DNA of 35,768 bases from Pseudomonas sp. PIC25. GTDB taxonomy: Bacteria; Pseudomonadota; Gammaproteobacteria; Pseudomonadales; Pseudomonadaceae. A program made the translations under genes and the position numbers. This document shows positions 8,232-18,912 of this stretch, one piece after another (within the stretch, counting starts at the first letter, position 1; every line of letters begins with the position of its first letter). The notes under the pieces are model-generated. The model did no database searches. It worked only from the letters and a program-made list of their open reading frames with translations, and was not told where the DNA came from. The stretch spans positions 1 to 35,768 of the forward strand of contig NZ_MUJY01000044.1 of the NCBI RefSeq assembly GCF_002286785.1, written 5' to 3'.

Positions 8232-11200
8232 GCTCTGGCCTGCTCCACGTCAGAGGCCGGCTGCCGGGGCGGCAGCGGCGCGAAATACCCGATGATCAAC
8301 AACAGCACGCCAACGCCGATGAACGACACGATGCGCTCCAGTCCGCCGCGGTTGCCCAGCTCGACGAAGAACAGCTTGGCCACCACCACGGCGATCAGCG
8401 CCGCGCCGATCAGCCACAATTCGCGGCGCAGACGCAGGTGGCCAACGATCATCAGCGGCAGGGCGATCAGCGTCCAGACCAGCGACAGCCCGGCCTGCAC
8501 CAGCATCGAATCGAGCAACGCATCCAGCCGGTACGGTACCCCGCCCCAGTGGTGGGCGAAGCGGAATACCGTGGCGGTCAGCAGCGCGAACAGCGACACG
8601 CCGGCCACGCCCTGGGGCAGCCAGCGGCGCCAGTCCTCGCCCAGGGAGAGTTGCGGCAGGCTCACCGACAACCAGCGCCAGACGCCGAACAGGACGAACA
8701 ACAGACCCAGTTCCAAGGGGTTGAGCAGCGGCAGGTAGGGCAGCGGATCGGCGGCGCCATCGCTCGCGATGTTGGCCAGCCAGAACCAGCCCAGCATCGC
8801 CACCGCCAGCGGCAAGGCCGCCAACAGACGGTATTCCTGGCGGTAGGCCGACACCGGCCACGGCCAGCCGCGCGACGCGGCCATGGCCAGCAGGTAGGCG
8901 CTCGGCAGCAATGCCCAGCCCAGCCAGCGCCAAGCGTTGTAATGCTCGGAGAGGGCGAACAGCAGGTAACGCAGCTCCAGCGACAACACACCGATGATCA
9001 GCCAGCAGCCGAACACGTGGGCGGCACTCCGTGCCCCGACGGGCAGCAGCGACGCCAGCCGGCGCAGGCCGACAAAATGCACGGCGAAGAGCACGCCCCA
9101 GGCGAGCCAGCCGAAGTCCGCCGCCGGGTGGTATTCCGCATGCCAGGCCCAGAGCAGCAGCACGGCCGCCGCCGGCATCAACAGGGTGCAGAGCAGCGCC
9201 AAGGTACGCCATTCGAAGCGCGGCGCGATCAGAACGGCCGCCGCCACGCTGAGCGCAGCGGCCAGCAGCATCAGTGGTGCCTGCAATTCCGTGGGAGCGA
9301 AGCGGACGATCTCGCCGATCAGCGCCAGGCTCCACCAGCCGCTCCCCCAGACCAGCAGCACCTGGGACAGCCGCTCCAGGCTCGGACCGCCCAGCGCCCC
9401 GGCCAGATCGCGGCGAACCACCTGATGCAGGCGCCAGGCGCCGACCAGCGCGGCGAGCGCCAGGCCCAGCGGCGTCCAGAACCCGGCATGGCCCAGCGGC
9501 CGCAGCCCTTCTCCGCTCAACGGGCCAAGCAGCAGCGGGCTGGCGGCAAGGAAGGCTACGCCCCCGACGCCCTGCAGCAGCAGACCGAACAGGAAGCTGG
9601 CGCGCTGTTGCAGGTGCAGCGCCAGCCAGATAATCAGCAGACCGCTGCCGGCCCAGACCGCGCTGGCGCTCTGCCAGGGCAGCACGAACAATACCGCCAG
9701 ATTGAGGAACACCAGCCCCACCAGCAGGATCACCGAAAGTCCGCGCAGCAGGCGGGCGTCGTTGCGTACCAGCGGATCGCGCGCTGCCACCAACATGCCG
9801 CCGATCAGCGCCAGGCCGATCAGCGATGCGCCGACCAGTCCGCGCCAGCCATCGCTGAACACGCCGCTGCCGGCACCCGCCGTATCCAGTTGCAGCAGGA
9901 ACACCGCGCCGCCGACCAACTGCACACCAAAGGCGCTGAACAGGAAGGCCCGCGATTGCAGGCGCAGGGCGGCGAACAACGTCGCCAGTCCAGCCAGGGC
10001 CCAAGCGATGGCCGTAGCCTCGGCTGCGAGGCTGAGCGGCGCGATCAGGTACAGGAAGCCCAGCCCGGAACAGGCCAGTACCGGCAAACCACGACGCTCC
10101 CAGGGCTTGGCGGCGTCTTCCGGCGCACGGCGCAGTTGCCACCAACTGAACAGCAGCGCCATGCCGAGCATCGCAGCGCCCAGCGGCACACCATCCAGCA
10201 GGGTTACGTCACCGGCATCCAGCTTGCCAAGGAAGGCCAGCGCCGCGCCCACTTGCAACAGCAGGGCAAAGCCACGCGCCAGTGGACGCCGCTGGCGCAA
10301 CCCCAGCCAGAACAGGCCGGCGCCCTCCACTGCCCAGGCGGCAGAGGTCCAGCGCGCATCCAGGCCGAGCGGGATCGCCAGGGTGCCGAACACCACGCCC
10401 AGGGCCAGACAGGTTTCCACCAACAACAGCGCCTGGTTGCGCACCCGGCTGGCCAGCAGACGAGCCAGCAGCAGATAGAACAGCCCCAACGCCAGCGCAC
10501 TGAACGCCGGGCCGAACTCCAGGTGACGGATCACCGCATATTGCAGACCGAAGCCGATCAGCGGCGGGCCGAACAGCGCCGTCCCGTCCACGTAGTCGGC
10601 CTTGCCCACCGACCAGCGCAGCAGCGCGTCGCGCTCCGTGGGCGCATCGGCGGCCTCGCGCAGCTTTCGGCGGGCGAATAGCAGGCCGATGGCCACGTAC
10701 ATCAGGAAGAACGTCACCAGGAACGGCTCGGTGCTGCCGAACAGCTCTGGCCGGTAGGAGCGCAGCCCCCAGGCGAAACCGATGCCGAAGGTGCCGACGA
10801 AGCCGATCAGATTGAGCAGGCGCCAAGCCTTGAACCAGGCGATGGCCAGGATGCCGGCGTTGAGCAGGATGAAGTAGGTGAACAGCGCCACGTGGTTGCC
10901 GCTGCCGGTGGAGGTCAGGATCGGCGCGGCGAAGCCGCCGAGCGCCGCCGCCGCGGCCAGGCCCATGGCGTTCTGCGCCACGGCCAGCACCGCCGAACAG
11001 ACCGTCACCACCACAAGCAGCCCGAGGGCTTCCTTGGCACCGAGCAATGGATGCAGGCGCATGGCGGCGAAGATCGTCAGGTACAGCACGGCGATACCCG
11101 CTCCCTGGAGCATCAGCCCGTAGCCCGGATTGCGCCGGCGCAGCCACCAGCCGAGGCCGAGCAGCGCGATGGCGCTGGCTGCCACGCCGGCGTAGCGCAC

Positions 11201-11842
11201 CGCAATCGGCACCACCATGCCTTCAGTGGCGTAGCGCAGGAGAAAAGCCAGGCCGAGGAACAGCAGCAGCACGCCGACGCGCAGCACGGTGTTGCCGCCG
11301 AACAGCCAGTTCTGCGCCCAGTCGATGGCCTGCTCGATTGGGGAGGGTTCGCGGGGTTTCGGCGGAATCGGCGCCGGACGTGGGCGAATGGGCTCGGCGG
11401 GCGCCTCGACCCGGGCGGCGACCGGCTCCGGCGCTTCGGGCCGGGCGGCTTGCTCGATCGCGAGCTCCGGCAGGTCCCAGACCAGATCGTTGTCGCGACT
11501 TTCTTCGATGGCTTCGGCGGGGGCTTCCGCCGCCGCGGTCGGGGCTGGCGCCGGTTCAAGCGCGGCGGCCTCCGGTTCCGGCACAGGCGCCTGGGCCGGT
11601 TGCGGCGGCAAGCCCTGTTCCAATCGCAGCAATCGCTCGACGACCGCCGTGGTACCGGCCTCGAAGCGCTGGGCGAAGGTATCCAGGCTCTTGCGCAGCG
11701 TGGCGTTCTCCGCCGACAACTGCTGCAGGCGAATGGCCTGTCCCAGTCCGAGCCCCACCAAAGCGCCCAGCAGGGCGGCGGTCAGCGATTCGCCGGCCAC
11801 GCTGCCCACCACTAACCCAACCAGCATGAAAATCCATTGCAT
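8228..11842 (-). CDS. DUF2339 giant multi-pass membrane protein
   Basis: This protein is about 1204 residues. It begins MQWIFMLVGLVVGSVAGES, a first membrane helix, then a short coiled coil (LQQLSAENATLRKSLDTFAQ) and a Pro/Ala/Glu-rich linker. After WLFGGNTVLRVGVLLLFLGLA come some 25-30 hydrophobic segments running to the C-terminus. This is the standard DUF2339 architecture; its function is unknown. The start at 11842 is preferred over a frame reaching 11926 because it begins at the membrane helix and has GGGAAG upstream. Its stop overlaps the DUF3999 start by four bases. It is divergent from aroQ across a 293-bp spacer. Confidence 0.88.
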   Translation of the reverse strand: MQWIFMLVGLVVGSVAGESLTAALLGALVGLGLGQAIRLQQLSAENATLRKSLDTFAQRFEAGTTAVVERLLRLEQGLPPQPAQAPVPEPEAAALEPAPAPTAAAEAPAEAIEESRDNDLVWDLPELAIEQAARPEAPEPVAARVEAPAEPIRPRPAPIPPKPREPSPIEQAIDWAQNWLFGGNTVLRVGVLLLFLGLAFLLRYATEGMVVPIAVRYAGVAASAIALLGLGWWLRRRNPGYGLMLQGAGIAVLYLTIFAAMRLHPLLGAKEALGLLVVVTVCSAVLAVAQNAMGLAAAAALGGFAAPILTSTGSGNHVALFTYFILLNAGILAIAWFKAWRLLNLIGFVGTFGIGFAWGLRSYRPELFGSTEPFLVTFFLMYVAIGLLFARRKLREAADAPTERDALLRWSVGKADYVDGTALFGPPLIGFGLQYAVIRHLEFGPAFSALALGLFYLLLARLLASRVRNQALLLVETCLALGVVFGTLAIPLGLDARWTSAAWAVEGAGLFWLGLRQRRPLARGFALLLQVGAALAFLGKLDAGDVTLLDGVPLGAAMLGMALLFSWWQLRRAPEDAAKPWERRGLPVLACSGLGFLYLIAPLSLAAEATAIAWALAGLATLFAALRLQSRAFLFSAFGVQLVGGAVFLLQLDTAGAGSGVFSDGWRGLVGASLIGLALIGGMLVAARDPLVRNDARLLRGLSVILLVGLVFLNLAVLFVLPWQSASAVWAGSGLLIIWLALHLQQRASFLFGLLLQGVGGVAFLAASPLLLGPLSGEGLRPLGHAGFWTPLGLALAALVGAWRLHQVVRRDLAGALGGPSLERLSQVLLVWGSGWWSLALIGEIVRFAPTELQAPLMLLAAALSVAAAVLIAPRFEWRTLALLCTLLMPAAAVLLLWAWHAEYHPAADFGWLAWGVLFAVHFVGLRRLASLLPVGARSAAHVFGCWLIIGVLSLELRYLLFALSEHYNAWRWLGWALLPSAYLLAMAASRGWPWPVSAYRQEYRLLAALPLAVAMLGWFWLANIASDGAADPLPYLPLLNPLELGLLFVLFGVWRWLSVSLPQLSLGEDWRRWLPQGVAGVSLFALLTATVFRFAHHWGGVPYRLDALLDSMLVQAGLSLVWTLIALPLMIVGHLRLRRELWLIGAALIAVVVAKLFFVELGNRGGLERIVSFIGVGVLLLIIGYFAPLPPRQPASDVEQARA

Positions 11843-12135
11843 GCTCTGCTTCCCAAAATGAGGAAAACCCGCGTCCCGCGAGAGACGGTCCAATGTGGAC
11901 GTCGCCGCCGCCCCTCGTCGGCACATACCGGCGACGATCGTGGCAATGCGGCAGTATATCGGGGCGCGATTGGCCGGGCGCAGGGGGCTGTGGAAATTGC
12001 GAAGAAGGTCCGTCTCACTCTGGCCGTGAAACTATTCGCATCAGAGGAGCGGAGCAAATCGCCAGCGCTGTTTTCGCCGCGCCAACTCGGCTAGGGTCGC
12101 CGGATTCGGACACGCCCCACCGGAAGGAGACCCCC

Positions 12136-12687
12136 ATGCGCATCCGTAGAATCCCTCTCGCCGCCCTCCTCTTCAGCCTCACCTTAGGCACCGCCCAGGC
12201 CGGCGAAACCACCACCCCGGCGCTGGACGCGCTGATCCGGGTGAGCACCGAACGCCTGCTGCTGGCGGACCAGGTAGCCGCCAGCAAGGCGCAGTCGGGC
12301 AAGGCCGTGGAAGATACGGTACGGGAAAGCGAGCAGCTCACGACACTTTCGGCCAAGGCCCCCGACTACCGGCTAACCCCCGAGCAGGTGGCGGCCTTCT
12401 TCAAATGGCAAATGGAAGCCAACAAGCTGATCCAGTACCGTCTGCTGGCCAGGCCAGCCCCCGCCAGCGACACACCGGTCAGCCTGGATGCGATCCGTGC
12501 GCGACTGAACACCATCAACGTGGAAATCCTGGAAAACCTCGCCCCGGCCCTGGCCGAACTGCAACAGCACGGCTGCGCCGAAACGCTGTACGAAGGCATT
12601 CGCCGCCGCAGCAAGCGCGAACATCTGGATGCTCTGCACAAAACCGCACTGATCCGGGCCTTCGGCGATACCTGCCGAGGTCTCTAA
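12136..12687 (+). CDS. aroQ: Secreted chorismate mutase, AroQ gamma class
   Basis: This 183-residue enzyme converts chorismate to prephenate, the first step of phenylalanine and tyrosine synthesis, but is exported. A signal peptide with AQA cleavage after residue 22 precedes an all-helical AroQ domain. Candidate active-site residues follow the family spacing: Arg in STERLLLADQVAASK with its Lys, Arg in DTVRESEQL, and Glu in FFKWQMEANKLIQ. The length fits the gamma (periplasmic) class. The start has AAGGAGA seven bases upstream; a longer in-frame opening exists but lacks the signal at its front. Its TAA stop is the target duplication of a small MITE-like element. The purpose of periplasmic chorismate mutase remains unclear. 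Confidence 0.9.
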   Translation: MRIRRIPLAALLFSLTLGTAQAGETTTPALDALIRVSTERLLLADQVAASKAQSGKAVEDTVRESEQLTTLSAKAPDYRLTPEQVAAFFKWQMEANKLIQYRLLARPAPASDTPVSLDAIRARLNTINVEILENLAPALAELQQHGCAETLYEGIRRRSKREHLDALHKTALIRAFGDTCRGL

Positions 12688-12739
12688 GAGCCTGTTCACG
12701 ATCTTCTGCGCGTTGGCCCTGCTGCATAAAAACAGGCTC
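12688..12739. mobile_element. 52-bp MITE-like element with TAA target duplication
   Basis: The element starts GAGCCTGTT (12688-12696) and ends with its reverse complement AACAGGCTC (12731-12739). TAA stands on both sides (12685-12687 and 12740-12742), as a 3-bp duplication. TNA targets and GAGCCTG-type ends recall the IS1031/ISL2 side of the IS5 family. It lies between convergent genes and touches both stop codons without changing either protein. It could also act as a hairpin at the RNA ends. Confidence 0.6.
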
Positions 12740-13170
12740 TAAACCACCAACGCTGCCAACGCCTCGCGCAACCGCGCCGGAATGCTCACCGGCCGGTTGC
12801 TCGCGCGGTCGACGAAGACATGGACGAAGCGCCCTGCTGCACACGCCTCTTCCTCCCCCGCCTTGAACACCGCCAGCTCGTACTGCACCGAGCTGTTGCC
12901 CAGCTTGCCCACCCGCAATCCCACCTCGATGCGTTCGGGAAAGGAAACAGAGGCGAAGTAGTCGCAGGATGAGCTGACCACGAAGCCCACCACGTCGCCC
13001 TCATGGATATCCAGCCCGCCCCGCTCGATCAGGTAGGTATTCACCGCCGTGTCGAAGAAGCCGTAGTAGGTCACGTTGTTCACGTGACCGTAGACGTCAT
13101 TGTCGTGCCAGCGGGTGGTGATGGGCTGGAAGTGGCGGTAATTGGGGCGGGTGTGGCGGGATTCGGTCAT
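12739..13170 (-). CDS. Acyl-CoA thioesterase, 4HBT hotdog fold
   Basis: The 143-residue protein is a single hotdog-fold thioesterase of the 4-hydroxybenzoyl-CoA thioesterase/YbgC group. The active-site block [20 protein letters not shown] is near residues 19-38, with the catalytic Asp in it. This family cleaves acyl-CoA thioesters in the cytoplasm. It has an AAGGGA ribosome site before ATG 13168-13170. Neighbouring acyl-CoA dehydrogenase and 3-hydroxyacyl-CoA dehydrogenase genes suggest a role in acyl-CoA turnover, though an intervening Fe-alcohol dehydrogenase and a REP separate the transcripts. The TAG stop overlaps the end of the MITE-like element. Confidence 0.88.
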   Translation of the reverse strand: MTESRHTRPNYRHFQPITTRWHDNDVYGHVNNVTYYGFFDTAVNTYLIERGGLDIHEGDVVGFVVSSSCDYFASVSFPERIEVGLRVGKLGNSSVQYELAVFKAGEEEACAAGRFVHVFVDRASNRPVSIPARLREALAALVV

Positions 13171-13223
13171 GGGGTTTCCCTTGGTGGATCGTCGTGGGCG
13201 AGCGTATTCCGTAACAGGGTATT

Positions 13224-13241
13224 GGGCGAATGAATTCGCCC
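13224..13241. repeat. Intact REP-type palindrome, the empty form of the IS target
   Basis: GGGCGAATGAATTCGCCC is an 18-bp inverted repeat followed by CCTACA. The same sequence, read on the other strand, is the left flank of the IS at 35684, and a one-base variant is the right flank of the IS ending at 178. It lies between the Fe-ADH stop and the thioesterase start. Confidence 0.75.
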
Positions 13242-13258
13242 CTACAGAGCAAAACGCC

Positions 13259-14422
13259 TCAATACGCCGCCTGGTAGATCGCCAGTGCGTCCGCCTCGGT
13301 GACTTCGCGGGGGTTGTTCACCAGCAGGCGCTGCTGGAGCATGGCGTCGCTGGCCAGTTGCGGCAGCATCGCTTCCGGTACGCCGGCGTCACGAAGGCGG
13401 CTGGGCAGGCCGTGGCGTTCGTTCAACGCCGCCAGTTCGTCGATGAACTGGGCGGTCAGGCTCTCGGCGCTTCCCGGCTTCAGACGCTCGCCCAATAGCA
13501 ACGGCGCCAGCTCGGCATACAGCGCTGTCGCCGCTGGCGCATTGAAGCGCAGCACATGGGGCAGCACCAGGGCGTTGGATAAACCATGCGGAATGTGGAA
13601 ATGCCCGCCCAGCGGATAGGCCAGCGCATGCACCGCCGCCACCGGCGCGTTGGCGAAGGCCTGGCCGGCGAGGCAGGCGCCCAGCAGCATGGCCTGGCGC
13701 GCCTCGCGGTTCTGCCCGTGGCGCACCGCCTGGTCAAGGTTGTTCGCCAGCAGGCGCAACGCTTCGCGGGCCAGCAGGTCGGACAGCGGGTTCTTCTTCA
13801 GCGCGCTGGTGTAGGACTCGATGGCATGCACCATGGCGTCGATTCCGGTGGCGGCGGTCACCGCTGGCGGCAGGCCGAGGGTGAGGTCGGCATCGAGCAG
13901 TGCCAGGTCCGGCAGCAGCATCGGCGATACCGCGCCCATCTTGGTCGTCTCGCCGGTGGTGACGATGGCGATGGGCGTTACCTCCGATCCAGTGCCGGCG
14001 GTGGTCGGCACCTGGATCAGCGGCAGGCGCTGGCCGCGCGCGTTGCCGACCCCGTAGATGTCCTTGAGGCTCTGCTCGCACTGCGGATGGGCGAGCAAGG
14101 CAACCAGTTTGGCCACGTCCATCGAGCTGCCGCCGCCGAAGCCGACGATCAACCCGGCGCCGATATCCCGGGCCCGCTGCACCGCGTCCAGCACCACCGC
14201 TTCCGGCGGGTCGGCGAGCACCTGATCGAACACGGCCACGGCCAGGTCCTCGGCGGAGAAACCGGGCAGGACGTCATTGAGCAGACCGAAGCGGGTAATG
14301 CCGGGGTCGGTAACGATCAGTACCGAACGAGCGCCCCGCTCCCGGCAGATCGCCGCCAACCGGCGTGACGAGCCGGTTTCGCAAATCAATTGGGCCGTGG
14401 TGGCAAAGCTGAACGGGTGCAT
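13259..14422 (-). CDS. Iron-containing alcohol dehydrogenase
   Basis: This 387-residue group III (Fe-dependent) NAD(P)-alcohol dehydrogenase interconverts an alcohol and its aldehyde or ketone. The Rossmann-like NAD part carries [17 protein letters not shown] near residues 93-109. The metal ligands lie in [12 protein letters not shown] and in [19 protein letters not shown] (the His residues of the family signature). Length matches the family. The start at 14422 has AGGAGG five bases upstream, better than a frame opening 19 codons earlier. It sits downstream of the acyl-CoA dehydrogenase gene on the same strand with a 117-bp gap, so it may be expressed with it. Substrate is unknown. Confidence 0.92.
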   Translation of the reverse strand: MHPFSFATTAQLICETGSSRRLAAICRERGARSVLIVTDPGITRFGLLNDVLPGFSAEDLAVAVFDQVLADPPEAVVLDAVQRARDIGAGLIVGFGGGSSMDVAKLVALLAHPQCEQSLKDIYGVGNARGQRLPLIQVPTTAGTGSEVTPIAIVTTGETTKMGAVSPMLLPDLALLDADLTLGLPPAVTAATGIDAMVHAIESYTSALKKNPLSDLLAREALRLLANNLDQAVRHGQNREARQAMLLGACLAGQAFANAPVAAVHALAYPLGGHFHIPHGLSNALVLPHVLRFNAPAATALYAELAPLLLGERLKPGSAESLTAQFIDELAALNERHGLPSRLRDAGVPEAMLPQLASDAMLQQRLLVNNPREVTEADALAIYQAAY

Positions 14423-14490
14423 GAGCGCCTCCTGTTGTTCTTGTATGGCATTCGTTGGCCACCCGCCCCTCAAGCCCAAGCAGTACTGGC

Positions 14491-14514
14491 CCCTCTTCTA
14501 TTCATGGGAGAGGG
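14491..14514. repeat. Imperfect inverted repeat upstream of the Fe-ADH gene
   Basis: CCCTCT (14491-14496) pairs with AGAGGG (14509-14514) in the gap between the acyl-CoA dehydrogenase stop and the Fe-ADH start. It resembles common dispersed intergenic repeats of Pseudomonas. The function is unproved; it could weaken read-through from the upstream operon. Confidence 0.35.
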
Positions 14515-14539
14515 AACGGACGGGTGACCAACACCTTCC

Positions 14540-16326
<1,787 letters not shown>

Positions 16327-16330
<4 letters not shown>

Positions 16331-17568
16331 GCCGCCACCTCCTTCGCCTCGGCGAAGTCTTTGCCCGCCGCGGCCAGCCGTTCGATCAGCGTAGCCGGGC
16401 GCCAGTGCTCGCCGAAACGCTGTTGCAAATGGACGAGCCGTTCGCGGATCGCCGGCAGCCCCTGGCTGTCGGCCCAGGCCATCGGCCCGCCCTTGTCTGC
16501 CGGAAAGCCATATCCATTCAGGTAGACCCGGTCGATGTCCTGGCTGTTCGCGGCGATGCCCTCTTCGAGAATCTTCGCCCCCTCGTTGACCAGCGCCAGC
16601 AGGCAGCGCTCGAGAATTTCCTCCGGCCCCACGCTCCGGCGTTCATAACCGAGCTGTTCGGAGACCTGCTGCACCAGCGCATCCACCTCGGGGTCGTGCT
16701 CGGCCTGGCGGCTGCCCTCGGCATAGCGGTAATAGCCCATGCGGGTCTTCTGGCCGAAGCGGCCGAGGGCGCAGAGACGGTTGTCCACTTGCACCTCGTC
16801 GGCGTCCTGCCCCTCGCCAGCCAGTTCGCGGGCGCGCCACTCCAGGTCGATGCCCACCACGTCGTACATGCGGAACGGCCCCATGGCGAAACCGAAGCCC
16901 TGCAACGCGGCGTCCACCTGGTGGGGGAAGGCGCCCTCCAGCAGCATCATCCGTGCCTCGTGTACGTAGGTATGGAGCATGCGGTTGCCGATGAAGCCGT
17001 GGCAGTTGCCGGCCACCACCGCCACCTTGCCCATGCGCTGGCCCAGCTCCAGGCAGGTGTCCAGCACGGCTGGCGCGGTCTTCGCGCCACGCACGATTTC
17101 CAGCAGTTTCATGATGTGCGCCGGGCTGAAGAAATGCAGGCCCAGCACCTGCTCCGGGCGCCCGGTGACCGCAGCGATGGCATCGATGTCCAGCGCCGAG
17201 GTGTTGCTGGCGAGGATCGTCTCGGGCTTCAGCACGGCATCCAACTCGCGAAAGATCTGCTGCTTCAGCTCCAGGTTCTCGTAAACCGCCTCGATCACCA
17301 GATCCACCTCGGCCAGCGCCGCGTAGTCGCCCACCGGCTGGATGCGCGCGCGACGGGCGGCGGCCTCCTGCTCGTCGATGCGGCCCTGGCGCACGTTATG
17401 CGCGTAGGTGTCGGCGACTGCCTGCCGGGCCTGCTCGAGCATCTGCGGGTTGTTGTCCAGCCAGCGCACCGGCAGACCGGCATTGACCAGGCTCATTACG
17501 ATACCCCGGCCCATGGTGCCGGCACCGATGACGGCGGCGCTGTGAATCTTCGAGACGGCATGAAGCAT
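16327..17568 (-). CDS. 3-hydroxyacyl-CoA dehydrogenase
   Basis: This 413-residue NAD enzyme oxidises (S)-3-hydroxyacyl-CoA to 3-ketoacyl-CoA in beta-oxidation. The Rossmann motif is AAVIGAGTMGRGIVMSLVNAG near residues 12-32. NTSALDIDAIA and GLHFFSPAHIMKLLEIV (catalytic His) follow, and two C-terminal helical dimerisation repeats complete the fold. There is no enoyl-CoA hydratase domain, so it is the stand-alone form. ATG at 17566-17568 has GAGGAA five bases upstream. It is first in an operon with the acyl-CoA dehydrogenase and divergent from the LysR gene, which probably regulates it. Confidence 0.93.
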
Positions 17569-17666
17569 TGTTGTTCCTCTCGTGTACGACCAGAAAACTG
17601 CCAGTCACGATAAGGAAGCGGCTACTATTTTTGAAATTTAGTCTTGTGATACATCCTATTCTCCGC
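17569..17666. promoter_or_regulatory. Divergent promoter region, hydroxyacyl-CoA dehydrogenase and LysR
   Basis: This 98-bp AT-richer spacer lies between divergent starts. For the LysR gene, TTGAAA (17631-17636) is 17 bases from TCCTAT (17654-17659); the second box is weak, and the ATG at 17667 has no ribosome site, so a nearly leaderless message is possible. LysR-type operators are expected here, but I cannot fix one. Confidence 0.4.
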
Positions 17667-18581
17667 ATGAATATCGCCAACTTCGACCTGAACCTCCTGC
17701 GCGTACTCGACGCCCTGCTGCGCGAGCAGAACGTCTCCCGCGCCGCCGAGCGCCTCGCCCTCAGCCAGCCCGCAGTGAGCAATGCCCTCAACCGCCTGCG
17801 CGAACTGCTCGACGACCCGCTGCTGGTGCGCATCGGCCGGCGCATGCAGCCCACTCCCCGCGCCCTCGCCCTGGAAGCGCCGATCCGCAGCGCCCTGCGC
17901 CAGATCGAGCAGAGCCTGGCCGCCGGCGAAACCTTCGATCCGGCCGAAAGCCGCCAGCGCTTCAGCATCGCCGTGACCGACTATGTCGAGCTGGTCTGCA
18001 TGCCATCGCTGCTGGACCGCCTCAGCCAGCATGCGCCGGGGATCGGCATCGACATCCGGCATCTCAGCCCGACACTACCGGCCGAAGCCCTGGACAAGGG
18101 CGAACTGGACCTGGTGCTGGGACGCTTCGATGAAGTGCCGGCACGCTTCGCCCGCCAGCACTGGATGAGCGAGACCCTGCAACTGGCGGTACAGCGGGAC
18201 CACCCGCTGGTGGACGGCCCGCCCGACCTGGAGCGTTTCCTCGCCCTGCGCCATCTCTGGGTGCATGGCGGGCAGACCCGCGGCATGGTCGACCAATGGC
18301 TCGGCGAACAGGGATTGAGCCGGCAAATCCTCTACACCACACCGAACTACCTGCAGGCCGCACACATCGTCGCCGGCAGCGAACTGGTTGCAGTCCTGCC
18401 AACCCAACTGGCACGCCACTTCGCCCGGTTGCTGCCGCTGAATCTGTTCGACCTGCCCTTCGCCCTCGGCCCCTTCCACCTGGAAATCGTCCACCTCGCC
18501 CAGCGCCAGCGCGACCCCGCGCTGCAGTGGCTGATCGGAGAGATCCAGGCGGTGGCGGCGGACGGTATCGCCCGACACTAG
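17667..18581 (+). CDS. LysR-family transcriptional regulator
   Basis: The 304-residue protein has an N-terminal winged helix (NLLRVLDALLREQNVSRAAE followed by RLALSQPAVSNALNRLRELL, residues about 8-47) and a C-terminal periplasmic-binding-protein-like effector domain. The motif FDLNLLRVL at the start resembles the NodD/LinR/SyrM group. The start at 17667 fits the family N-terminus; a longer frame to 17568 would overlap the neighbouring gene start. It is divergent from the 3-hydroxyacyl-CoA/acyl-CoA dehydrogenase operon and so is the likely regulator of that operon. The effector is unknown, perhaps an acyl-CoA or the pathway substrate. Confidence 0.92.
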   Translation: MNIANFDLNLLRVLDALLREQNVSRAAERLALSQPAVSNALNRLRELLDDPLLVRIGRRMQPTPRALALEAPIRSALRQIEQSLAAGETFDPAESRQRFSIAVTDYVELVCMPSLLDRLSQHAPGIGIDIRHLSPTLPAEALDKGELDLVLGRFDEVPARFARQHWMSETLQLAVQRDHPLVDGPPDLERFLALRHLWVHGGQTRGMVDQWLGEQGLSRQILYTTPNYLQAAHIVAGSELVAVLPTQLARHFARLLPLNLFDLPFALGPFHLEIVHLAQRQRDPALQWLIGEIQAVAADGIARH

Positions 18582-18689
18582 AGGCCCGTGCGGTAGCACA
18601 GGCATTCAGGTTCGGGTGCCCGAGCGCACTGCGAGATGGCGCGGACCTCTGGCACCTCATCGGAATGGCCCGCCCCTCAGTGCGGCCGA

Positions 18690-18703
18690 TTGACGCGCAT
18701 CAA
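18690..18703 (+). promoter_or_regulatory. Candidate ANR/FNR box
   Basis: TTGACGCGCATCAA matches the Pseudomonas ANR/DNR pattern TTGAT-N4-ATCAA in nine of ten defined positions. It is 209 bp upstream of the chemoreceptor ATG at 18913. No good -10 box lies about 41 bp from its centre, so oxygen control of the chemoreceptor is only suggested. Confidence 0.35.
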
Positions 18704-18893
18704 TAACCTGCCGCTTCGGGTCGACGAGAGTGAGATGGCACCACGATCTCATCCTTTGGTATCGATTCGGTGAACCGGGCCTAAAAACACCCACCGCGCC
18801 GCCGAGAACATAGCTGACACGTCGTCCGAGCCGGCATGAGCCGCTTCGGCACGAGCCCCTGCATCCGGGTGCCAGGAAGGCGCAGGATACGGC

Positions 18894-18908
18894 CGCCCCG
18901 CCGGGGCG
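18894..18908 (+). promoter_or_regulatory. GC hairpin directly before the chemoreceptor start
   Basis: CGCCCC (18894-18899) pairs with GGGGCG (18903-18908) around GCC, ending four bases before ATG 18913. It occupies the place of the ribosome binding site, and no Shine-Dalgarno is visible. It may hold back translation, or the real start may be the ATG at 18937. Confidence 0.35.
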
Positions 18909-18912
18909 ATTG

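Larger units (their letters stand above)
18582..18912. other. 331-bp gene-free stretch before the FIST chemoreceptor
   Basis: I see no coding frame with family resemblance here. It holds an ANR/FNR-like dyad at 18690-18703 and a GC hairpin at 18894-18908 directly before the chemoreceptor start. No clear terminator for the upstream LysR gene was found. No sigma-70 boxes were convincing. Confidence 0.6.

Noticed and set aside
8438-10681. Long open frame of about 747 codons on the plus strand inside the DUF2339 gene
   Set aside because: It is antisense to a clear membrane protein, very rich in Gln, Arg and Ala, and has no family resemblance; such shadows are common in GC-rich DNA.
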